DNA of 64,000 bases from Poritiphilus sp965212595 (GTDB lineage Bacteria; Bacteroidota; Bacteroidia; Flavobacteriales; Flavobacteriaceae), in NCBI GenBank assembly GCA_965212595.1, contig CBDBVE010000005.1, forward strand, positions 62,001-126,000, given 5' to 3'. This document shows, piece after piece, positions 55,829 to 64,000 of the stretch. Below the pieces are notes generated by a model, which saw only the letters and a list, made by a program, of their open reading frames with translations, was not told the DNA's origin and did not search any database. Position numbers and translations under genes: made by a program. Each line of letters begins with the position of its first letter. Within the stretch, counting starts at the first letter, position 1.

Positions 55829-57077
55829 TTAATATTTCCAAATAAATTCGTTGGTTATGGTTGCCGTCCCCTCGGTAATTCGCTCTGTTCCCGAAATAGG
55901 ATAGTATTTATCAGAATACACGTAGGTATACGCTTTAGTCGTATGAGGATCCTCGTCATCTACAGGTGAATAGAGTTCAATTTTAGTTATATTGTTACGA
56001 GATTGCCAGTAAAATACCCCCGAATCTAAGGTTTCCATCCCAGTATAAAGGTTTGAAACAAAGAAATCTTCAAACCCGAATTTTTCCTTGAGAATTACAT
56101 AGTAAGGGTTGATATTATCGTCATAGGTAAAAACCGTTCGGCTGCTAAAAGGCGTTCCATTTTCGGTTCCTTTCAACCTCAATGGAGGAAATGTTATCCC
56201 CATCCCAATCTAAACTCATATTTGTCATTCCTTCACCTGCTGTACCCATAGAATCGTATTCGTATTCAATGAGAATTTCCTGGGGCTTTAGGGCATTGTT
56301 ACTTTCATATTTAAAAGTGGCAAGAAACTCGGCTATCCCAGAGGTCATCTCTTCCGATCTAAAAATCCGCATAGGTCTGTCTTCCAAATCATACTCAATA
56401 ACCCAGACGATTTTCTTATTCGAAAGCCCAAAACTCTCTACTATTTCTTGCTTTCCCGTATCGGAATAGGTATACTCATACCTGACGTTACTCAAGTCTT
56501 TGACCAAGCTTGAAATATGTCCAAATTGATCTTCGTAATTGACAAAGAAGTTGCCGAAGATTGAAATCCTATCCTCGTAAATAGAAGATCCTCAAGACAT
56601 TGCCACTTCCTTTCTCCTCCTCCCAAATTTCGCTCATGCTCTGTCAGGAAGCTAGTGGGAACTCTGTGGTAAATGAAGCTGTTGCGCTATGCACGTCTCA
56701 GCCCCCCTTTTCGTCCCTGGCAACCACCCTCCAGAAGAATTTAGTGTCCAATTTTAATCGCTCCTCCAACTCAAAAATTGGTGAGCTAAGATTTTCCGCT
56801 ATCAGCGCTACTGCTCCTTCCGAAGTATCTAAATACAGATCGTAAGTCACTTTGTCTCCGTCAGGATCTGTTGCTGGTTCCCAAATGAATATTGGGGTTC
56901 GCACTTCATTCTCTGCATCAATATCAGGCAACAGGAGCGAAAAACTTTCGGGAGCATTGTTCTCCTCCATTTCTTGTTGCTCTATAGGATCTTGTTCAGG
57001 GGTTTTGGCTCGTCATCTTTGCTGCATGCTAAAAGGCATCCAAGCGATACGCTAAGTATTATAAATTTTGCTTTCAT
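55829..57077 (-). pseudogene. Lipoprotein with Fn3-like and DUF4595-like parts (frameshifted)
   Basis: Start codon at 57077 begins a lipoprotein signal, MKAKFIILSVSLGCLLACSKDD. The frame breaks soon after; a shift (one C missing near 57000) leads to QDPIEQQEMEENN and an Fn3-like segment (TPIFIWEPATDPDGDKVTYDLY ... FFWRVVARDEKGG). A TGA follows, then SATASFTTEFPLAS, another TGA, then SMSEIWEEE, LRIFY, and after a further shift a DUF4595-like tail (YEYTYSDTGKQEIVESFG ... TYDDNINPYYVIL). At least four lesions are needed to read it through. As a repaired protein it would be an outer-surface lipoprotein of about 410 residues; function unknown. Confidence 0.7.
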
Positions 57078-57130
57078 TTTAAATTGTCTAAACCTTTTCC
57101 CACTATTATTCAGTTATTACCTGCTTGTCA

Positions 57131-58302
57131 TCACTCAGGATCAGCTGCAAAAAGAATATCTGGGCCATACACGATATAATTCACTGGAAATCCTTCATCA
57201 GGATAGCTTGAAGTCTGCCCTTCATGAAAAGCAGTGCTAATAACTTCGATGTTGCCATAGGTTTTCGGGAATTGATTTCCCAGCGCATCTTGCTCGTCTA
57301 TATGCAAATACCAATCATTTGCATTTACGGTGATGACATATTGCTTGTCTTTTTCCAGGGAAATCGGATTTGGCAAATCAACTTTCTCGGCACTGTTTTT
57401 ATTGGTTGTTTCGATGATTGCGGAGGATAACTGGTTTTTCGTACTTGCATCCCATAAGGTTACCTCATAGGTGCCATTTATCGGCATTCTAAGAAGCAGT
57501 GCCAAAACCTTTCCGTTGACTTTTGGCCTAAAAAGGGTTCCATATTTCAAAATAGGTGTCTGGTACATTCCCGTCAGATCGAATAAGCCTTTCCAAATGT
57601 GTATTATCCTCTGTAAAATCTATTACCGGGAGGCTGGCCATACGAATTGGTTCGTTCCATACTACTTCCTCCTCGCCAACAGTAACTCTTAACTCACCGG
57701 AAATTGCTTCATCAGGTACCAAAAGACGAATCTCATCCTGACTACCTCCCTCCTCGTCAATCTCCAATTCTGTTATTTTATATGCAATTCCCGCTACGGT
57801 AATGCTGTTCTCTTGCAAACTTGGGCTAAAGAAGTCTCCTTTAATCTTAATAAGGGAACCAGGGCGAGTCAGGTACTCAATGTCTAAAATACCACCCCTC
57901 TACTTCATTAATTACAGGGGTATTGTTCGAAATCAAGATGGTATCGGTTGCCTTATCCTCGCCATCACTTACTTCAAGTTGCACCTCATAAACGCCCGCC
58001 TTATCTAAGGTAAATTCTGCATCAGACTGCCCTGCACCTACTAGCGCTGAATTACTTTCATTGGGTTTACTAATAAAAGACCAGCTGTAGGTTAAATCAT
58101 CCCCATCAGGATCTGAACTGCTGCTGGCATTTAACTTGGCAGTGGCTCCAATCACTACTTTTTGATCATCACCTGCGTTAGCCACCGGGGCTTTGTTAAC
58201 AGGATCAGGCTCTGGCGGTGCTGAACTGCCATTGTCATCCTTACTACAAGCAAGTATTGCAACTGCCATAACAAAAACGGTTGATCTGTTTTTCCAATTC
58301 AT
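57131..58302 (-). pseudogene. PKD-IPT/TIG-DUF4082 lipoprotein (frameshifted)
   Basis: Start at 58302 with lipobox MAVAILACSKDD. Frame 1 (to 57877) encodes a PKD-type domain (KAPVANAGDDQKVVIGATAKLNASSSSDPDGDDLTYSWSF). One extra G in the G4 run near 57893 shifts the frame; the continuation ILDIEYLTRPGSLIKIKGDFF ... is an IPT/TIG-like domain. A second shift near 57600 leads to a DUF4082 domain (GTLFRPKVNGKVLALLLRM ... TYEVTLWDASTK) ending at 57131. Repaired length about 390 residues. Surface binding role inferred from domains only. The next lipoprotein starts 53 bases downstream, so the two form a unit. Confidence 0.75.
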
Positions 58303-58366
58303 GATTTTCTATTTTACAGTTATACATTCATTTAGTGTTGAGACCAAGGGGTCTTAAGTTTCGAAA

Positions 58367-58374
58367 CAAATGTA
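58367..58374 (-). promoter_or_regulatory. -7 box for the PKD lipoprotein gene
   Basis: Minus-strand TACATTTG, exact TAnnTTTG match, 64 bases before the start codon. Between them is a small hairpin AGACC-CCTT-GGTCT (58341-58354). No TTG at the normal distance. Confidence 0.35.
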
Positions 58375-58508
58375 AAAACTACTGTAAATCAGTGCTTTAA
58401 GAGGAGTTCGGTTTGTTTGCACTATAGTTCAGCAGGCGAGAAAACCCTTAGAACGGGAGCTTCTTTACTTATAGAAGGTAAAAACTTGTTGAGATGCAGT
58501 TGATGATG

Positions 58509-59901
58509 CTATTCTTCTTCAGATAACAAACTATCTGGCTTCAAAATTTTTCCATCAAGGAGAAGTAAGTCTATGTTTTCTAAGTATGATAGGTTTTCGA
58601 CAGGATTCTGTGAAAGTATAAGTAGGTCTGCCTCCGAACCTGCCTTTATCTGCCCTATATGCTCCCATCCCCAAACTTTACAAAAATTAGTAGTCGCCGC
58701 TGCAAGCGCCTGCCGATTGGTAAGTCCGGCTCTATGTAGCATTTCCAATTCAGAATGCAAAGACATGCCAGGCATGGCACCAAAGGCGTCTGTACCAGAT
58801 CCTGTTAAATACCTGGCGCCTTTTGAACATATTCTTTTCAATTTCCAGTAAATTTTCCACCAACTTTTTAGACCATATCAAGTATCCCATTGCTCTGTAT
58901 TTTCAAGAACACTCCACTTTTCCGGTTTTCTTGTCTACGGGGTAGGTGAATACTATCTGAGTTAATGGCTTTGGCCGCTGGGTTTTCCCCAGGGATTTCT
59001 AGCAAAGGGATAACTGGGATACCACAGCGAGTAAGTGGGGTATCAAAGCCGCTTCCGAACTTGCGAGTAGTGCTGCGTGATTATTTAAGGATTCATTGGT
59101 TTCAGCTTCGAAATTTTCGAAGTATTCGTATGCTTTTATTCTGGGCTGGCCAAAGGGGGCATCTTTGTATCCCTTTTTAATACTTTCTGGAACGATATCA
59201 ATGCTGTATCGCGAAATATGTACAAAACTCTGTACCCCAGCCGAAAGGGCATCAGTAAGCTTTGAATGACCCAGTTCACCGATAGTCACCATGTCATGCT
59301 CCTTACATTTTTTGACAATAGCTTCAAGCTGGTTGGGTTTTACCCCGTAATGGACCAGTAGTACATTTACTCCCCTTGCTGCAAGAGAATCGATATCCTG
59401 GCTGATTTCATCAATGGTGGCCCATCGCTTTATTAATTGTTCTTCTTCAGACCAGACTGCATCGCCGTAATAGCTATCAAATTTATATATCTGTGGTGCA
59501 GGATCAGCTTCCCAAAAAATAGGACCCCTTCTGCCGCCATCTAAACCCACAATCGTAGTTACACCCATATACAAAAAGGCATTGGCATAGGCTTGATCGT
59601 TCAAGGCTGCAAAACCATCAATGAGTCCAGGCATGAGAAACTTCCCGGAAGTATCAATTATTTCAGCGCGGTCCGGAATTTGCACTTCTCCCTCTTTCCC
59701 AACTTTCAATATTTCGTTACCGGAAATTAGTACAACAGCGTTTTCAATATCCGCGGTAGAATTGCCGTAATTATCAAAATCAAGGACGGTGCCTCCTACC
59801 AGAGCCAGTAATGTATCAGACTCATTAGTCGAATCGATACATGCAAAAACGAAGCAACTACAGAGAACCAAACTGCCAAGGCTATTTATTATTCTTTTCA
59901 T
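58509..59901 (-). pseudogene. Amidohydrolase-family lipoprotein (frameshifted)
   Basis: Starts at ATG 59901, overlapping the end of the upstream regulator gene by 20 bases. The signal has a cysteine near LCSCFVFACIDS, suggesting lipid anchoring. The 5' part (to 58999) reads as an imidazolonepropionase-like amidohydrolase with MPGLIDGFAAL at the beginning of the barrel, but the usual HxH is replaced by GFAA, so the metal site may be defective. The frame breaks at a G3 run (59016-59018), continues as PVIPLLEIPGENPAAKAINSDS, breaks again near 58940, 58905 and 58830, and resumes as ICSKGARYLTGSGTDAFG down to 58509. At least four single-base changes. Substrate unknown. Confidence 0.75.
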
Positions 59902-60465
59902 TTTTATCAAGGTATTCTGAAGGTGATTTTTTAAAATAGGCTTTGAAGCAACGGGTAAAATACGAAAGGCTGTTAAACCCTACATCATAGGCAATTTGAG
60001 AAATGTTATCGGCCTGTTGTGCAAGCAATTGTGCGGCTCTTTTCAACCTGAAATTGCGAAGTAATTCTCCCGGCGGATGGTTCGTCAGGGCCTTAATCTT
60101 GGTATGCAAGGCCGTTTTACTCATCCCCAGTGATTTTTGCATTTGCGGGACACCAAAGCTCGAATCTGAGTAGGATTCTTCCATTAAGAAGAGTAGGCGA
60201 TGCAAAAACTTTTCATCAAGGGAAGTCACCGTGATTTCCTTAGGGTCCATGTTGATATTCTGTGAGAACAACTCTCTCAATTGCCGTCTTTGCTCAATAA
60301 GGTTTTTAGTCCTAATTTGAAGTTCTCTGGCATTAAAAGGTTTGGTGAGATAGTCATCGGCCCCAGTTTCCAGGCCTTCCAGTTTATCTTTCTATCCCTG
60401 CCTTGGCCGTAAGCATAATAACAGGGATATGACAGGTTGACAAGTCTGTTTTTAATTTTTTGCAA
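59882..60465 (-). pseudogene. 3' part of the hybrid regulator: receiver end and AraC-type DNA-binding domain
   Basis: Continuation of the hybrid sensor gene after a frameshift at about 60395 (GAAAGAT where GAAGAT would keep frame). The tail up to 59882 encodes the end of the receiver, DYLTKPFNARELQIR, followed by a two-part HTH_18 AraC-type DNA-binding domain (MSKTALHTKIKALTN and ISQIAYDVGFNSLSYFTRCFKAYF). In an intact hybrid regulator it would bind DNA after phosphorylation. As printed, the domain is out of frame with the kinase. Confidence 0.8.
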
Positions 60466-63400
60466 AGTGTGATACCGTCCATTTGAGGCATCATTAGATC
60501 GGTAATTATTAAAGCCGGGCTTTCTTTTTTGGCCATCTCCAGGCCTTCTTTCCCATTTCTACCTTCAAAAATAGCGTAGTGTTCTGCCAGCTGCTCCTTT
60601 ATGAAATGGCGCATATCATTATTGTCTTCTATAATAAGTACCCTGGTTTCTTTTTCTTCCTGAAGAATAGCTGATGGTTGTTGCTCATCGTCGTTCCAAA
60701 AAGGAGTTGTAGTTTCTACAATGTCATCTTTCGCATTAGATTTTATTTCCTCTAAGGGCAATACCACCCTGAATATTGTTCCATTACCCAGCTCGCTCTC
60801 CACATAAATGGTGCCGCCCATCAATTCAACCAGTTCTTTGGTTAGTGCTAAACCAATTCCAGAACCTGTCTTTTCCTTGGTATAACTATCATCTACCTGA
60901 AAAAAGCGATCAAAAATATAGGGTAACTTGTCTGACGAAATACCTTCACCAGTATCCGCTACTTTTAGTCGTAATCTACTGCTCCTAAATTGGGCTTCAA
61001 TGATGACCTTGCCTTCATCTTTTGTAAATTTCAATGCGTTACCAACCAAATTGTAGATTACTTTTTCCAGTTTATCACGATCAAAGGAAGCCCACAGCAA
61101 TCTGGAAGGAATTTTAATCTGATAGTCCATATTCCTCGATGCCGCATGCGAACTAAAAGAAGAAGCTGCTGCACGCACACATTTAAACACATCGCCTTCG
61201 GCCATATTCAAGGCTAACTTTCCACTATCTAGTTTGGAAAGGTCTAACAATTGATTGACTAGGTTTAAAAGGCGATTGGCATTACGGCGAATCATTTTAA
61301 TATTTGTGGTACTGATTTTGTTTTCTTTGGCAGTTTCGAGTTTTTCAACCGGTCCTTTGATCAATGTGAGTGGGGTTCTGAATTCGTGAGAAATGTTCGC
61401 GAAGAGTCGGGTTTTCATCGTGTCCATTTCCTTTAGCCGCTCTGTTTGATGTTGCAGCAGTTTATTTTTTTTTCGAATCTCTTCTGTGCGCTCACCTACC
61501 AGTGTTTCTAGAGCGAGGTTCTTCTGCCTCAATTGCTTAGAACGCCATTGCCCAAATAACCACAAAAGCAAAGCTCCCATTACTACATAAAGCAAATAGG
61601 CCCACCAGGAGCGGTACCAGGGAGGGAGGATAGCAAACCTATAATGATCCTCACCTCCAACTAACCCAAAGGTATTTTTAGATCGGACTTTAAAAGTATA
61701 ATTGCCTTCCGGGATATTGGTATAGTCTTTTTGTGTCTCCCCCGTCCATTCAGACCATTGAAGGTCATAACCTTCTAGCAGATATTGGAATTTATTCTGT
61801 GATTCCCTGTAGAAGAAGGGGCTGGAGAATTTAAATCTCAATTGATTTTGCTGATATGGGATCTCATAGTTGTTCCCCTTTCCATGTCCTGCATACAAAA
61901 GTGAATCTGTTTGGTACCAAACCTCCTTGATGAACGTGCTGGGTCTTAGATCAGAATTTCCCGATTTTCCATTTAAATCATGCCGTATGAGCCCTACTGA
62001 ATTGGCTCTATACCAGAGCAAGCTATCCTTGAGTTCTGAAAACACTACTTCGCGCCTCAAGTCTATGATTCTGTCTTCGTGCATTGCCCTGAGTTGATAA
62101 CCCCCATTTTCCTTTTTAAGAGCCACCAATTGATCTTTTTTCTCCCCATCTTCATAAACAATGATCCATATATTACCGGCTTTATCCACATGACTTACCT
62201 TAGCTCTCTCTGCAAGAACCCCCAGTCTTTCATAAAACGTAGTGTTCTCTTCAAAGCGATCTTTTGTTGCATTATAATAATAAGGTGCCCCGGCGGAGGT
62301 AATAAAATATAGTATCCCATCTATTAAATAAGGAATGCCAACATCATTAGGAAACCCATCTTCCGCATCATAAATTCTATGAACTGGTTGTTTTAGTGAT
62401 CGCGCCGCCTGCTTGTTTGTAAATGAAACTAAGCCTATGGTATTATCATTGGTCCTTAGCCATAAATTACCCTCACCGTCTTCGACTACCGTATGTACTG
62501 AATACTTAACTTCATCAAAGGTTCTTTCCTCTATCCACTCTCCCTTTTCAAAACGCACTGCTTTAAGGCCTGGTGCCAGCGCTACAAATACCCGATTGCT
62601 GTCTATCACAGATTTTTGCAGGTAGTGAATACTTTCTTCTAGTATTTGTCTTGGTGGGCCTTTGGCCGTTTTCGAATATAGCCCATAAGCGCCTATCATC
62701 AGTTGGTCTCTAAAAACCATTAGATCGAAGGTAGAGCCACTTATACCAGATACCGGATAGGCCAGGGTTCGGCCCGTTTGACGGTCAAATTTCAAGACCT
62801 GAAGACCAGTCGCTGTTCCTATGTAAATAGAGTCGTTAAAACGAGTAATATCGTATATATGTTCAGATAGCTGATTTGATTTATCGTAAACCGAAAAGGC
62901 TGAAGGATATTCTATCTTGGCGATCCCGGTCTGCAAGCCAGCCCAAAGGAGGCCTGCACGATCTTGAAAAAGCCCGAGTATTTGATCTGAAAGCAGTAAC
63001 TCTTCTCCTGAAATCAAGGTCCTCTGGCGACCTTGTTTATCAATGATCAGTATTCCTTTATTCAGTGATCCCAGAGCAACGGTGCCATTGTGAAGCACCG
63101 CACCTCGATACAGCACATTTTCTTCAAGAAATTTAGGCATATCGATAAGAAGTTCTTCAATCCCGTTCTCATTTAGTTTATACAGGCTCGAAGAGCATCC
63201 CAACAGAATTCCATTCTTGCCCAGAGACGACATAAATCGCAATCGCAGGTCTATAAATTTTTCGCCTTGCGGTATAAGAGAGAAATTCCCATTTGTCAGT
63301 TTGGTCAGGCCGAGATTTGAATTGTGCTGGTAGATCTCACCGTTAACTTCATGAGTTGAAATTCGTGTGCCTTCTGGGAAATCCCAAACTGTAAATGCTT

Positions 63401-63909
63401 CACCATCCCATTTGAACAGTACTTGACCAGCCCCGAAGTACACTCCATGGTTTGTTGCATAAGTTTGTCGAATTATATTAAAGTCGTGATACTCCTTTTC
63501 CAAAAAGGGCAGTAAGGAAATGAATTGCATTTCTCCATTTTCTTTGGCTTTTAAATATCCCAACTCATTATGGGCTCCTACATAGATGGTTCCGTCCTTT
63601 GCGGTATCCAGGGAAAAGACAGTGCCCTTGTTGGGCAATTCGACCAAATTCCAATGAACTCCATCGTAGGATAAGACCCCATCTCCGTTAGCAAAATATA
63701 CAATTCCCAAACTGTCCTGGGTAGCACCCCAATTCTGGTAGAAAGCGTCATAGGTATCCGGACCGTAGTTTTCTACAAAGGGATGTCCGGCCTCTTTAAG
63801 TGGGTTGGTCAATAAAGGGTTGTGTCGCTGCTGGCCTTGTATAGGCATACAAAGAAAACAACCAAAAAAAAAAGTAGCACAAATATGTTCGACAACTCAC
63901 AAGTTTCAT
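60384..63909 (-). pseudogene. Hybrid two-component sensor/AraC regulator (HTCS), frameshifted
   Basis: The main open part (63848-60384) gives 1154 residues: Reg_prop propeller repeats (about 20-625), Y_Y_Y domain (about 650-715), a membrane helix (WWAYLLYVVMGALLLWLF), HisKA with phospho-acceptor H821 (ANISHEFRTPL), HATPase_c with ATP lid (DTGEGIS, GSGIGLAL) and a receiver with D1117 (TDLMMPQMDG). The ATG at 63909 begins a signal peptide, MKLVSCRTYLCYFFF, that joins GCFLCMPIQGQ only if the T10 tract (63864-63873) is one base shorter. A second shift at about 60395 separates the DNA-binding tail. Such proteins sense a periplasmic ligand, usually a glycan, and activate adjacent genes; no susC/susD is in the window. 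The last 91 bases (63910-64000) hold nothing I recognise. Confidence 0.85.
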
Positions 63910-64000
63910 AGTCTCCACCTATAAGATACTGATTTCGATGACAATATGCGGGCAGCGTACAAAATGGTCAGGATAAAACAGAGGTCTTTTCACAACAGTT

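Noticed and set aside
60384..60465. Programmed frameshift in the hybrid regulator
   Set aside because: No slippery heptamer or downstream structure is evident, and neighbouring genes carry similar single-base breaks, so error or decay is simpler.
1..64000. tRNA, rRNA, riboswitch, insertion sequence or prophage
   Set aside because: I looked for cloverleaf-like stretches, transposase motifs, terminal inverted repeats and phage gene order and found none that could be supported by reading alone; a covariance-model search was not possible.

Overview
The window is a stretch of chromosome from a member of the Bacteroidota, almost certainly family Flavobacteriaceae. Evidence: sprA beside ruvA, two PorP/SprF-type type IX secretion (T9SS) proteins, an adhesin with a gliding-motility-type C-terminal sorting domain, an apparent hybrid two-component sensor, the Bacteroidota cox cluster, and several upstream sites that fit the Bacteroidota promoter (TTG, 17-23 bases, TAnnTTTG). 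Most genes are on the minus strand. I see no tRNA or rRNA gene, insertion sequence, prophage or CRISPR array.

Layout. 1-0.4 kb: tail of a membrane carrier, probably NRAMP-like. 0.6-4.5 kb: acetate uptake and activation (symporter small subunit, SSS symporter, acs). 4.6-11.5 kb: a T9SS adhesin unit (modular adhesin, PorP/SprF, OmpA-family lattice protein). 11.7-13.4 kb: fabD and a gamma-carbonic-anhydrase-like gene separated and flanked by short tandem arrays. 13.6-16.6 kb: LytS/LytTR two-component pair. 16.8-24.1 kb: VWA protein, second PorP-like protein, double-headed Nfu scaffold, dodecin, DUF255 protein, mechanosensitive channel, tsaB. 24.2-33.8 kb: eight-gene MacAB-TolC-type efflux cluster with two permease-permease-adaptor sets around one ATPase. 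33.9-39.1 kb: aa3-type oxidase subunits and assembly factors (cyoE, two subunit III, subunit IV, SCO, DUF420, small CxxC protein). 39.2-42.6 kb: MBL hydrolase, two TonB, VanZ, gcvH. 42.8-54.6 kb: sprA, ruvA, malic enzyme, SSS symporter.

54.9-64 kb differs from the rest. queG, two lipoprotein genes, an amidohydrolase gene and a hybrid sensor kinase/AraC regulator each read as one protein only if single-base gains or losses, many in homopolymers, are undone. No such lesion was found in the genes of the first 54.6 kb. The likeliest explanations are a local drop in sequence accuracy or a recently decaying cluster.

The least ordinary non-coding signals are two loci that pair a GCAATTA heptamer array with a REP-like GGGGTC/GACCCC palindrome, an octamer array beside the carbonic-anhydrase-like gene, and a cyoE/MBL divergent promoter whose two -33 elements share one TTGCAA. 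SprA, the two PorP/SprF proteins and the sorted adhesin together point to T9SS-based secretion and probably gliding; cyoE, the cox genes, SCO and DUF420 act together in building a haem-copper oxidase.
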